From the NCBI GenBank assembly GCA_963970005.1, contig CAXAMN010002991.1:154908-218907 (forward strand): 64,000 bases of DNA. Reading direction: 5' to 3'. Both the position numbers and the translations under genes were made by a program. Source of the DNA: Durusdinium trenchii (taxonomy: Eukaryota > Sar > Dinophyceae > Suessiales > Symbiodiniaceae). The notes beneath the pieces were generated by a model. That model worked only from the letters and a program-made list of their open reading frames with translations. It was not told the DNA's origin and searched no databases. This document shows, one piece after another, positions 50,579 to 61,930 of this stretch (positions are counted from its first letter, which is position 1; each line of letters begins with the position of its first letter).

Positions 50579-52680
50579 GGAACATCACAAGAAGCTGCAT
50601 GAGTCTATCCCACCTTCGCCTGAATTCGCTTGGCGATTCAGGATATCGAGGGGCATCATCTGATGTGTGTTTGTATTTGTAGACTCCAACTCCAACTACA
50701 GCCTCTTTGCTCTCAATCTTCATGCGCTGTCGTCTAGCCGGTTGGCCTATAGACTGCCTGGACTCTTGATTCTGTCCAAGCCCAATGAGGATGCTATCTT
50801 AGATCCAAAACGTCATCGGGGAACACCATGCAAGTCAGCTCGGGCGAGAATCTCACCAACTCGCCCAGCTCCATAGAAAGCCATAAGCAGAACTCCAGCG
50901 AATCGGTACAAACGAAGGTTCTAGCTGGAATCGGGGTCCATGTAAACTCCCATTTGGCCACTAGCGTTCGGGTTCCGTCTTCGGCATGCTGGAATATAAA
51001 ACTACTGATGGCCGCTCATTTTCGAACTTGACCTTTCCAACAGCTTCCAGGGCAAGGACCAACATAACTGTTGGGTACTAAAGAGTTCAAGCTCAGACTC
51101 GCGCAAGAAAGTTTTGCGCCAACAAATATGCGAAATTCTGCTTTCAAGGGCCAAGGTGCACCGTGCCTGATAGAAGATGATTATCTGCAAGATCAAAACC
51201 GTGGCGACTCCTAGGACGTCTCTCGGTCTTGGTTTCTTGGCCTGCCCTATGCGAGCCGAAGTGCATCTGGCAGCACCTGCATGGGATCTGCAATCTGAGG
51301 GCTCCGCGCCAACCAACACACCTGGCAGTGCCAATCGAAGAGTTCTTTGATGCGACTAGGCCTCCTATAGGCTAGGAAGAGGTGTAGCAAATTCCAAGAT
51401 GGCAAAAACAAATTCGGCAAACATGATCACTGCTGGGATCTCTAAATGTCCGAAACTTGCGTTGCCTCCACCAGTATGACGTGTCGGGGTTTCCAGCCCA
51501 CAACCATTGTCGGTGTATCAGAAACAAACTCAGTGTGCGAGTTGCCTTCTTGCACCTTAGTCTTCATTCTCCCTTTCAACGAAGTCCCTATGCTCGGGAT
51601 CCGGCACCTATGGGTTCCAGGGTCGAGCAGTTTTACTGCTTCGTCGGTTCCACTCTAAAGTCAAGATCCAAGGCGCTCCAATGGCCGCTCGTGCGACTCC
51701 AAACAAACGCTAGGTCGGCACGTTGCGCCGGTCCAACACTGAAATAAGCTGAATCATTGTTGGTCAAAAATGCACCGGCACGATGAAGACTTGAAAGCTC
51801 CTGCATGATCAAAGGCTTTAATTTTGGAAGCGCCTCGACCCCCGCTCGGCTCAGCATCGATGTCGGTGCATGGGAGTTTTGGGATCCAAACGCAAGAACT
51901 CAAGCCTTTGAACTACTGTCCGTTGTTTAATGAAAGCTTGGCACCGCACGTACTTCAACTCTGCCGGAACACGCTTATAGGGCAGTCCCACAAACCATCC
52001 AGCAGCGTGATCGCCCGCTTCTGCCACAAAAGCGACTTCTGGAGATTCTTCCGCCTCTGCAGGTATAGTCGTCCATGTCCTTCAATTGCCCGAATGCAAT
52101 CTCTACCCAAAGTGGATCCAGAAGTCTCGAGTATGGCAAGTCGCCGTGGAAAGGGTTCGGGCTCACATGTTGAGACAGCACGGCAAAAGGAGGTGGAGGC
52201 CGGCTCTAGCGACAGTTCCGCTGCCAGGTGCCAATTCCAATGTCCACTGCATGAATTCACGAGCTCGAGCCTCGGAAACTAGCTGGCGTCGGAGAAGAGC
52301 ATCGAGAGCACCCGCTGCTCCCCAGGCTGAGTTGGCGATCCTCTACGTACCTGTGCTCGATCCAAGCACGAGGGCAAAGAGCCGGAACAGGCATCAGAGG
52401 GGTCACTGTCGACCCCACGCACGAGGTCTCTAACATGTGCTTCTTCACTATCGCGTGGATGCCTCTCGACCTTGTGAAGAGCTCTGCTCGCAGCGGCAAG
52501 ACGGTTTTTTTCCGCTTCCAAACTGCGAGCCTTCTTTTTTATTGTCTTTTCGTTTGTGAGGAGGCCACTATCTGGGTCAACTATAGAAAGCAGCTCTGAC
52601 CCACTTTCTTTCTGAGCCCATTTGTTTCCCTCCTCGGATTTGGAGAGGACGTCCATCTTCCATGGACTAGCAGAGATTCG
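50579..52680 (-). pseudogene. about 2 kb of coding-like sequence in shifting frames, unidentified protein
   Basis: Minus-strand blocks in N to C order: MDVLSKSEEGNKWAQKESGS, KKKARSLEAEKNRLAAASRA and EEAHVRDLVRGVDSDPSDAC (52.35-52.66 kb), ending at a GTACGT donor-like site; AWGAAGALDALLRRQLVSEA and REFMQWTLELAPGSGTVARA (52.2-52.33 kb); FHGDLPYSRLLDPLWVEIAF and QLKDMDDYTCRGG (52.05-52.15 kb); EESPEVAFVAEAGDHAAGWF and KYVRCQAFIKQRTVVQRLEF (51.86-52.05 kb); SSLHRAGAFLTNNDSAYFSV (51.63-51.86 kb); RDVLGVATVLILQIIIFYQA and ELELFSTQQLCWSLPWKLLE (51.0-51.25 kb); TRTLVAKWEFTWTPIPARTF and FCLWLSMELGELVRFSPELT (50.8-51.0 kb). Gaps between blocks are often under 30 bp, too short for ordinary introns, so a frameshifted pseudogene or sequence errors are likelier. 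No family recognised. Confidence 0.4.
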
Positions 52681-53139
52681 ACTCTGGCTTCTTGGTTCGA
52701 CTGCGAGACCCCAACATCACTGCTTGCATCTCCAACGAACGACGGGACACTCCAGCTCTCAGTGCTGAGGGAAGTTGGTCGATGGATCGATTTGATGCGG
52801 TTCGGGACGGTGCGATACAGCTGTAACACGGGCGCAAGAGGAAAAGCCGGTACGGTAGGAGCACCTCTGCCACACAAATTAAGAGAAGTCCAAGGTGCAG
52901 TCCAATGAGCAGTGAAGCAAGGTCCAGCTCCCAGGGTCACTCTGGGCAGTCAAGAGGTGGAGGATAGAGCGGCGAATCCAAGGAAGGGCTCGGAGCATTC
53001 AGACTTGAACCGACGAACGGTCGAAAAACATCAAAGACATACACCTGTGCCCTCAGAGGGCTACCAAAAGAGAGCCAGACCATATTTCACATGTGGATAC
53101 GCCCCTCTCTCACAAAGTACGCCCCTTTGCACCAAATAG

Positions 53140-54440
53140 CCATCATGTGCTATCCATGTTGATATTCCTGTCTTTCAAGGGTTCCTGAGATACATGTTTA
53201 GCGATTGGCACGGGTGAATTGAAACAAGCATGATCAGTATAATATATATATATATATACGGTATATATATATATATCAAATTCAATCAGTGTCCGTATGT
53301 ATGGCCTGGAAACCCAATCATGTGGAAAACGGTTTTGATCATGAGGGATCCCAACGACAAAATCTTTTCATGAGGAGAGATCCTGACATGAAGACTATAT
53401 AATTCTCTTCATGAGGAGAACATTCAATCAGGAAGGACGGGACGAAGGATTCGGGAGAGGGAAGAAAGGAGGAGGTAAGGATTGATACAATATATATCCC
53501 TTTCTCACTGACAGGCGACCAAATTAACTAGGAGTGATCATAAATAATTAGAGGATATTAGAGGGTTTATGATGCCCTTTGGGAACTTGAATGAGCTTGA
53601 CAACATGATTTTTTGGATAGGGTGTTGATAAGCCATTTGAATGATTTTCTGATGGTTTTGGAATGTTTTGGATTCTTGTATGATTCTTGGGGAGCTGGTT
53701 CCAGGGGCGCAGGGGGAGTTGCCATCGAGGAGTGGAATTTCCATCTGGTCTTATGAGTCCCACTGGATGGCTAAACTGCCAGGCAGGCATGAGCCAGGCA
53801 GTATGATGGTCCAGGCATGAGCCATCCGACAGGGACATAGTCTGACAGAGAGCAATCACCATCCAAGACATTTTTCTTAGAGTCGGTGAAGAAAGGGAAG
53901 ACTTCGGCGATTAGTTTAAAATTACAAGTTAGTATAGCAGGATGTTTTTTTTCTCGGGTCTCACTGGATCACAGCGGTCTTGAATTGTCCCCACAGCTGA
54001 TTCCAGTTCTGGGACCTGCCAGCAGGATGTTTTTTGTATGTTTTCTCCTAACATCTTTTGCTGTTCCCCTGACTCGTTTGGGGGGCCTGCGAATGGATGT
54101 TGCTGAAGGGTGGTGATCAATTCGCTCTAGTTCCATGTTCGAATGACACAACATGCAACTAGTAGGTGGAGGCCATCGCTATTAGGTTGGAGACCATTAC
54201 TTCTAGGAACAAGAAGCTACTAGCATAACATGCATGTGTTTGAAACCGGGCATCAGCTGTGATCCAGTGAGACTAGGAACAGGTTGATGAGAAACCGGTC
54301 GGTGACGGGACCTCGATCTGGCCTGGCCCCAATCTTCCAGCCAAGTGTGTAGCGCGTTCAGGTCCGAACAACCCAAGACAGGTTGAACAGCCCTTTGTCG
54401 CCCATCCCAGATGGATACCAATACAGGGTCCTAGTTCTGG
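53140..54440. other. no supported gene
   Basis: Holds an AT palindrome at about 53238-53277 (TATATATA, CGG, TATATATA), and short direct repeats (CTTCATGAGGAGA at 53366 and 53406). TTGGAGACCATTACTTCTAGGAACAAGAAG at about 54185-54215 recurs in similar form at 59690-59745. Open frames here are chance length. Confidence 0.45.
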
Positions 54441-54449
54441 TCTCTCAAC

Positions 54450-54643
54450 CTCTCTTGGACCAGTCTGTCCGTGATGTTCACCGATCGCGGCGTGAAGCCC
54501 GATCTGAAGCGCCGATCTGAAGCACCGATCGGATTCTCCATGAGAACGGCAGCCGCGCAGGGCCGCGAAAGCCGTAGGTTTGCTGTGATGAAGATTGCGA
54601 CTCCCATCTTCGAGAAGGGGCCCCGCTTGCTTGCATGCAGCCG
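54450..54643 (+). CDS. C-terminal exon of an unidentified protein
   Basis: The plus-strand frame after ACCAG at about 54461-54465 encodes LSVMFTDRGVKPDLKRRSEA, PIGFSMRTAAAQGRESRRFA and VMKIATPIFEKGPRLLACSR, then a TAG at about 54645. Basic and strongly coding-like. Alternatively a GT donor lies at GCAGCC|GTTAGT just before the stop. The minus strand is also open for 153 codons over the same bases but with poorer composition. Confidence 0.38.
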
Positions 54644-55019
54644 TTAGTGTGACTTCGAGTTCCAAGGGTGCAGCCGTTCTAAGACATTCACGAGTTCCGA
54701 GTTCCCCCCGTGGCTCGCTTCTGACTTCTATCAACTTCCCCCGAGGTTCAAAGAACCCAAAGGCTCAGAAAGGACCCTCATAGCGGGGTTTGAACCCGCA
54801 CAACTAGGGTTTTGGACCTCAAACATGTAGCAGTTGGTTCGGGTCCAGGCCTCTGGGATCCTCTGAGATCAGGCGGATTCGACCCTGGACCTTCCGGACC
54901 CAGTTCGCTGTTTCGTGTGAGGTTTGGAAGCCACCTGTCTGGTGGGGTCCCCAAAAACCACCGATCTTGCAGGGTGGTGACTATTTCATATACATGGTCT
55001 GGGCTACATCGTCCCCTGA

Positions 55020-55160
55020 AAACGTCCCTCATCGACCCGCGAAGCCATTTTTGGTTCCAAGAGTTGGTGCTCCCACGCCACCAGCAGGAACGCCGACGCG
55101 CGTGCGCGACCGCGTGCGCGCGCGCGAATGGGGGCCACCCCAGGGCGCTTCCTCCTGCAT
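55020..55160 (-). CDS. possible GC-rich exon
   Basis: All three minus-strand frames are open in this GC-rich patch. The most protein-like encodes ASAFLLVAWEHQLLEPKMAS then RVDEGRFQ. An acceptor AATGCAG|G precedes it at about 55160. The donor is unclear. I give it low weight. Confidence 0.25.
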
Positions 55161-55506
55161 TCGCCGTCCGATGTCGGCGCTCCAGACTGAACCGTAGCCC
55201 CACCTTGGACAAGATCGATGTAGACTCTTAATCCATAAACCTCCCATAATATCGGACATACATACTACAGTGTGACTATTGCAGGGTGGGGGGGGGTTAC
55301 GGTTAGTCCAATTGAAGTGTGACTACAATGCCATCCTTAAAAGTCCTTGGGTTGCCTGTCCCCACCTGTTGACAACAGAGTTTGAAGGACCCTATAATAT
55401 ATTGGGTCGGATATGGTCGGATGATGGTTAGTAAAGGCCTTTTCCAAGAATAGTGATTTGCTTGTTTACTGGCTGTTACAGGTAATAGGACAGACCCTAC
55501 CTATCC

Positions 55507-55620
55507 CTATATGGATCCACATACCGAACCAGGTCGGTACGGTGAGCAGGGAGACGATTTATGTAGGCGCCAGCCAGTCGGGTCCTGGCGCCTAGCTTCT
55601 GAGGTACGGGTGGCAGTGGA
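55507..55620. mobile_element. family A element, GTACGG subtype
   Basis: CCCTATATGGATCCACATACC...GAGGTACGGGTGGCAGTGGATC; the left end has an extra AT and the right terminus is lost. It shares the GGCGCCAGCCAGTCGGGTCC centre with 35627-35751. Confidence 0.75.
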
Positions 55621-56365
55621 TCTCAGCTGTTTTTTTTGGGACTATCCCAGTTGGGTACCGGTGACGGATCCTATCAGGTGAAAACCTCTCGCAGGGTGGT
55701 TCTGGTTCAACACCCGATCCTTGGTGCCCTTGGGCCTCCAGTCGTACCTTCGTTTCGTTTCGTGGTCGGTGAGACGACGGGGGGGCCCCCCATGCCATGG
55801 GACCGGGTCCAGTCATACCGAAGGGTGGCTGGAGGTACGACGGGTCGATTGATTCGATCCGTCAGGTCCTTGGCGCCCCATCTCTGCGGCGCTTTCGCCT
55901 AAAACGCCCTCGTCTCGAAAACCAGAAGCGGAAAAAAAACAGCCCGTTATACTAAGCTTGGCTGAAAGCTCGAAGCAGTTCCCAAACCCAAAACGATACA
56001 GTTCGCCCCAAAGCTGTGGAGGAATTTCCTCTACCATGTGAGGGTGAGAGGATTCGTTTGCCGGATTTTATAGGTCCGCATGCCCTCAACGCCTGACACC
56101 TCGCCATCTTAGTGCCCAAAAAGTGAACTGTCAAGGGGTCCAGACCCGAGCCAATCCATATCCCATACACTCCATGGGACTGCCATAGGACTGCCACCCC
56201 ATCGACCCCCAAAATCACCCCAACTGATCGGCCTGGGTATGGTTTTGGAGATCTTCTGAGGGACCGGTCGGGCTGTGAATGGAGCGATCTGGGTGCTTCC
56301 GGAAGCCGTTCTCACGCTCTTCTCCTCTCCGTCCTCACCTGCAGACTCCCCGGACTCTCCCTCAC

Positions 56366-58158
56366 CTCGCCAGGGCACCAGCGGTAGGCGCTCTCGCCGG
56401 TGGTCAAGGCACCGCCTGCTTGCCGTTCCATGAGCTCGTTGTAACTGTCCCAGTTCCTGCGAGTCAGGACGTGTTCGCAGCGAATCGACTCGATGCGGAA
56501 TAGGGTGGTTGAAGCGAGGATCTAGTATACCTAGGGATCCAAATACCTTCTCAGAAGGTGATTGGAGGCACTGTTATGTAGGTTTGGAGGGTCCAAGTAC
56601 CTTCTGAGAAGGTACTTGGATCCCTACATTATAAGGATCGATATATTATCATACCTGGAGTCGACCCGTTATACCCTCAGTTCGTACCTCGAAACATGGG
56701 CACTAGAAACAAACCCTTGATTTTTGTTCTATGGGGTCGTGAGTCATGTTCCATTTTCTAGGGGCAGGTAGGATATATCCCAATCCCATGGAGCGTCAGA
56801 TGGGGTGAGGTCCCAGAGAGGAGGAACAGTAAGGCTCAGCCGAGTTGTGCCCTGGGATCTTCACAAAACACCGTTCTTCGAAGTGCGAAGAAAGAGAAGA
56901 TCCCTGACCCCCCCCCTGGCAAACCCCCCGGTGCCAGCCCGCCGGGTATACCCATCAATGGGCGAACCGAAACTTGCTGCCAGGAAACATGTAGAAGGGA
57001 CTATACCAACCTGGAACAGCCACGGAGTGCGAAATCACCCGATTCCGCCGTCGGTCCAGCCCGAAAGAGCGGCGCGCTGGGCAAGCGCGTGAGGCGATCC
57101 CGGAAGTGATGATGGAAGCGACCATGATCCATTTCATGTAGACTCGTGATGCATAGAATTTGCATAAAACCATGTATTTGGATTGTTATAACATTGTAGA
57201 ACCTCTCATATACCTCGCAATGAAGAGTCTACATCAAAGCAAAGGACCATCCGAATCGGATGTCCAGTTCGACCATTCTCTGGTTTCGGACGCCCGCATC
57301 TCCGTTTTATCACCCCCAAAGGAGGTAGCTGGGCCCTATGGGAATGGTCTGCGACTGGCATGATCCGAGATCACGGAAGTCATTTGATGTCATTTGGCTG
57401 TGGATCATGGCACCAGGATACCTTGGTTGACCTATCCCAAACGTTCCATGTATCCCATGTTTGCCTACCTTTGGTTGGTCCATGTATTCCATACATTTGG
57501 GGTGTCAATGTGGCCATATTCCATGGAGCGTCAAGCTCGTATCTGGGAGCTCAAGCTCGCTCGCTCGATATATGGTGGACCGGTCGCGCTCCTTTGACCT
57601 ATCCACCGTCCCATCCCTGGTGGGACGAGTGCATGTGTCATGAGCTGTGGCTGGATTGCTTCGCTCTCCCGGGAGCGAAAGCTGAAACCAGCCCAGCATA
57701 CCTGGAGTCATTAGTAGGTCATAGGTCCTTGAAGTGGAGTTCAGGTCCCTACCTAGGTCTTCCAACTGTGCAACATGTCAAACCTCTTTTACATAGGCGC
57801 CTGTCAAAAGCCATCACATACACTCCGACGAACACATCACATGGAAGTGGAGTTCACCCCTTGTTTGTACAGGAAAATCGTCTTCCCTTCTGGACCACGC
57901 CATCCACTTCCATGGTGTTCGTCAGAGTGTACCTTTGGGGAGGGCCCCCCCACCGGGTCTTTGGTCTGCGAGGCTCGCAGCATCCGCATCTTCTGCTCTA
58001 CTGAGCTGCTGGACTTGATGTTCGTCTTCACATCAGGAGGGCTTCGAACTTCGAACCCCTCTGTTTTTGTTGGCACCAAGTAGCAACTCACAGTCTCACC
58101 GTCGTCGTCGCGTTTCAGCTCGCAAATCTCTTGGTCTGCTTCGAGGGTATAGCAACTC
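56366..58158 (-). CDS. three coding patches, probably one unidentified gene
   Basis: Exon 57954-58158 (acceptor TCGAG|G, donor GACCCG|GTGG, 205 nt) encodes SCYTLEADQEICELKRDDDG, ETVSCYLVPTKTEGFEVRSP and PDVKTNIKSSSSVEQKMRML. Patch about 57012-57110 encodes RDRLTRLPSAPLFRAGPTAE then SGDFALRGCS before TTCCAG|GTTGG. Exon 56366-56521 (donor GGCGAG|GTGAGG) encodes ASTTLFRIESIRCEHVLTRR then NWDSYNELMERQAGGALTTG and ESAYRWCPGE. All are convincing as coding sequence, but the phases of the last two do not join in my reading and no domain is recognised. Large introns carry family A and B elements. Confidence 0.42.
56529..56627. mobile_element. family A element, ends worn
   Basis: ACCTAGGGATCCAAATACCT...AGGTACTTGGATCCCTA; interior GATTGGAGGCACTGTTATGTAGG as in 45193-45307. 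It lies 8 bp from the exon edge at 56521. Confidence 0.75.
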
Positions 58159-58247
58159 CTCGACGCATCCACGGATCCACCCGGAAGCACCGAACGAACG
58201 AACCGAACGAAGCACAGTTGCTCATGGCATCTCATGGCCAGTGCTGT

Positions 58248-58321
58248 CTATCCCAGACACTCCATGTATGCTATATATGCCGCCCCATTGACCCCCCTGG
58301 CACCACCCCTGGACTGATCGG
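58248..58321. mobile_element. family B half element
   Basis: TATCCCAGACACTCCATGTATGC...CATTGACCCCCCTGGCACCACCCCTGGACTGATCGG; only the left arm and loop are clear. Confidence 0.5.
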
Positions 58322-58400
58322 CTTTTTTTTAAGCATCTCATGGCCAGTGTCTGTCTATTTCAGTTCTTTAGCTGCCTTGGATCTCCTGGAAAACTTCTCC

Positions 58401-58501
58401 CCCTAGGGATCCAAGTACCTTCTCAGAAGGTACTTGGACCCTCCAAACCTACATAACAGTGCCTCCAATCACCTTCTGAGAAGGTACTTGGATCCCTAGG
58501 G
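58401..58501. mobile_element. family A element, perfect hairpin, target duplication TCC
   Basis: CCCTAGGGATCCAAGTACCT...AGGTACTTGGATCCCTAGGG, almost identical to 30509-30609. TCC flanks it (58398-58400 and 58502-58504). Confidence 0.9.
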
Positions 58502-58519
58502 TCCCATGTTTGTCCAAAC

Positions 58520-60480
58520 TCGTACCCTGTCCCATCTGCCGGTCGGATTCGTCTTTTCCTCCTACACCCAGTGTTCTCCGTCCTGCCTGGATAAACACCC
58601 CGCCACGGCCACGGGTGGATCGGCGGCATCGTGGTCCAGTCGTCACAGGTCGGGACTCATGCGAAGCCTGTCATTCTCTTTGCCGACCCTTCGGGGGATC
58701 GTTGACCTGACAGAACTGGCTTGAATCGGCTTGAGGCTTTTCAAGCGCGTCTGGTCGCCCATATGTACCACAGACCGGGTCCGAACGTTCTGGTCTCAAA
58801 AAACCTCTCTCGGAAGGGTCCATGGAGGTCCTTCCAATCTGCATGGAGGTCCAATCCGGCCAGGGCAGCTATGGCGAAGATTGGTCATACCACCCCGAAC
58901 AACCACTGGAAGTTAGGCCTGGACCACCGCGTACGGCCTGGACCGTCTCCGGATGCGACCCGATCAAACTCGAAGAATCCGAGCCCCTGCGTTTCGGTGT
59001 CGGGTCCCCCTGCCAGCTGAGCCCTGCGAAATCGCCATGGCGACCCCTGCCATCCCGATTGGTCCGGGCCGGGGTCGTGGTCCGTGTGTGTACCTGAAGT
59101 CGACCCGGAACTCGTACTTCAGAAAATGGGTACAGTCGTACCTGTTTTTATAGGGTCATGTCCCATTTTCTAAGGTACAAGCTGGAGGGTCCAGGTATAG
59201 GGCAAGGCTCCATGCTTCACAGTACTTCCCCGAGCTGGCGACGGTATGGCATTTGCACACGCCGAAGTCGTGTTCCCCACCTGACAAGCAAAAGAACGAG
59301 AAGCGGCGACCCTAAAAAATATGGAAGAAACAGTGCTTAAGACCACGACTTATCAACCCCTAACTTCCCCTAACACCCCTCCATACATGAATTATTATAC
59401 ATTGCCATGGGGATGAACAAATTACACCGGCATAGACCCCAGATAGCGGGCGTATAGGGAAAGAACTCAGTGCCTGAGGAAAAAACTCCCAATGTCTAAC
59501 AGCTCGAACGCGGTGCCAAGGGCATTGTTGCTTCCAATGTCTGACATGACATGATGTCACCCCTGGCACCCTACAAATCCACTGGCACCCTCTGAGGTAC
59601 AGTGATGCGTTGTTTCCACTGTTACTGTATGAGACGGTGCCATTTTGTTCGGCTCCAGTCGTACCGAACCTGAGGTTTGGTACGACTCTAACAAGAAGCT
59701 ACTATAGGTGGAGGCCATTGCCATTAGGTTGGAGGCCATTACTTCTATAGTAGCAAATAGCTACCTGGACCCTCCAGGTACGACTGTACCCATTTTCCGA
59801 GGTACGACCGGGTCGACTCCAGGTATAGTTTCTAGCTACCAGTAATGCCCTTGCAAAGGGGTTTGGACATCACTCCATCGATCCGTTCGCCGCCGCCCTC
59901 CGACATCCTCCGACTCCGACTCACCCGGTGCGACGTCCAGCCACAGTTCCATTCGTGGTTGGTCCAAACCGCGCAAAAGTGGTTCGATGAGTGCATCGTC
60001 ACCTAGGTGTGGAAAGGAGAGTGCCAAGTGTCGTCCGAGCACGAATATCGGGTCAAAACTCCAAGCGGAACAAAGCACCACTCACCTATGGGTGTTCTCT
60101 TGCAAAGAAAACCACTTCCCTCAAAAACTATATTTAGAAAGGGTGATCATCGAAAACATGCTTTTGAACCTGTTCAGATCAGTGACACACTTCAGAACAG
60201 TCAAGCACAAAAGGGTTGCAGCATGGAAACTGATCCATTTTCACCGCACTTGCACCAGGGATCCATCAAACAAGATGCCCTGTGTAGAACCATATCTGGG
60301 ATGGTTGGGACGAATTTGCAGTCTCCAAAAGAAAAAACACACAGACAAGAAATGGTGAAAAAAGGTGGGATGGGGCGAACAGGAAGGCAGCCCGGTTAAG
60401 GCATCGTTCTAAAGAATCCGACTGGGATACCTCTCACCGACCTGCCCTGTACATTCCGCAGTCCATGTGTCTCTCTATTT
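58520..60480. other. no supported gene; repeats
   Basis: Family D copy at about 59085-59200 and a partial at 59760-59835; a duplicated TGGAGGCCATTGCCATTAGGTTGGAGGCCATT at 59708-59740. Plus-strand frames at 59987-60399 (for example GTKHHSPMGVLLQRKPLPSK) are open but unremarkable. Confidence 0.4.
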
Positions 60481-60567
60481 CCCTAGGGCTCCAATTACCT
60501 GAGAAGGTGGTTGGGGTGGGTTTGGGGGGTCTAACCACCTTCTGAGGATATGGTTGGAGCCCTAGGG
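60481..60567. mobile_element. family A/E hybrid element, target duplication TTT
   Basis: CCCTAGGGCTCCAATTACCT...GAGGATATGGTTGGAGCCCTAGGG, 87 bp, with a family E-like centre (GTGGGTTTGGGGGGTCTAACC). TTT flanks both sides (60478-60480 and 60568-60570). It links families A and E to one terminal sequence. Confidence 0.82.
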
Positions 60568-60883
60568 TTTGTAGAAATATGGCGTAGATCGAGAGAGCCT
60601 GCTATTCTTTCAACTGCTATGTAGATCGAGCTCCCTCATGCGCAAGGGCAACATGAATAGTCGTGGAGCCACGTAAAACAAACACACAATATGAACATTC
60701 ATGCACAGATCAATGCACATCATCACACACAATGCTACCTCATGCTGCAGAAATCGTCCAGAAATCGGTTGCAAGCCAACCGTAGAAGATATCAGAAGAC
60801 CACATCCCAACAGTCGGACATTGGACCCATGGAAGTTAAGGACTGAGTTTTTTCGTGCTTGTTCTCAAGAACCAAAATCAAGA

Positions 60884-61930
60884 TTAACTGTAGCTTTTTG
60901 GAAGATTCTGAAATCTGATGTTCCTCTGGCCCCAGGTTCCTGCATGCAAAATGAAATTGCCTGTCAGACTCCTCGCATGTGGAACAAACTGAGAAAACCA
61001 TAGAAAACCAGACTATCCTGTGAACTATATAAACCTCGGAAGCTCTGCCAATTGAGTTACACTCCCAGGAAGCATGCTGGGGTGCGTGGAAAAAGTACAT
61101 CAAACACCTGCAGCAGCGATCTTTTCCTCTCTGACTCTCAGTGTCCGTATTGGTGACAAAGGTGCTCCCTTGAGCATGGAACATGTGGAAGGGGGGTGTG
61201 TGTAGCTCAAATAGGGAGACCGACCGGTCGGCGGACACCGACCAAGCTGGGTTCGGTTCGGATCAAATAGACTGGGCGACCTGCGGGTCTCCCTATATTA
61301 GAATACGCACCCAATATGTGCGACCATCGTCTCACTGGTAGGTCAACGGAGGTTCAACTGAAGCTCCCTCACACTTACCTTGAAATGGCCGGTACTCTGG
61401 CGTCACTGCCCGCAGCGCTTTCGGAATCTTGTTGGTCATTCGGACCTTGGAGGGTGGTTCTTCAGGACCCGCACCAGGAGAGTCCACAGGATCGAGCGAA
61501 GAAGCAGTGGGCTCATTGGACAGGCTCTTCCCCTCAGGCTCTTCCAGCATCTCCATCTGCTTCTCTTCGAGCCTTTCAACAGGTCGGTAATCAGCACCAT
61601 GGGCGAGGTGAGCCAGGAGCTCTTCGATCTGCTCTTTGCGCTGACGCAGGAGTTGCAGTTCTAAAGCCTTTCGTTGCCATTGGAGGTAGAGCAACAACTG
61701 ATGACCATTGAGCTGCTTCAAGTCTAAGCCTTGAAGTTGGTTGCCACCTGGATGAGATGGACGAGATAGCCCTGAAGGACGAGTGCCCAACATGCCACAC
61801 CCTGCGGAAGAAAAAGCGCTGCTCGTTGCAGTGCCCGCAGGGTCCAAAAAGTTCAGGGCCTCTGGATGAGGCATCTGAGCCAGACCCCATGACATTATGC
61901 CGTGGAGCACCCAAAAAAATGAACAAAACC
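60884..61930 (-). CDS. two-exon gene for an unidentified protein of about 190 residues
   Basis: Exon 1 has a 5' end at about 61930 after a polypyrimidine acceptor (TTTTTTGTAG|G). ATG is at 61895 and the exon ends with canonical TTTCAAG|GTAAGT at 61379. It encodes MSWGLAQMPHPEALNFLDPA, a Gly/Ser/Pro-rich stretch, then an amphipathic helix (HQLLLYLQWQRKALELQLLR, QRKEQIEELLAHLA) likely to form a coiled coil, then an acidic Pro-rich tail. A good acceptor TTTGCATGCAG|G at 60939 lets exon 2 (60884-60939) finish in phase as GTWGQRNIRFQNLPKSYS and a stop. TTTGGCTCAAG, identical to the last 11 bases of the dinoflagellate spliced leader, lies about 20 bp upstream of exon 1. No homologue is recognised; exon 2 is less certain. 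Confidence 0.55.

Noticed and set aside
54273..54734. 153-codon minus-strand open frame
   Set aside because: The plus strand over the same bases has a better coding pattern and a plausible acceptor, so the minus frame is probably its shadow.
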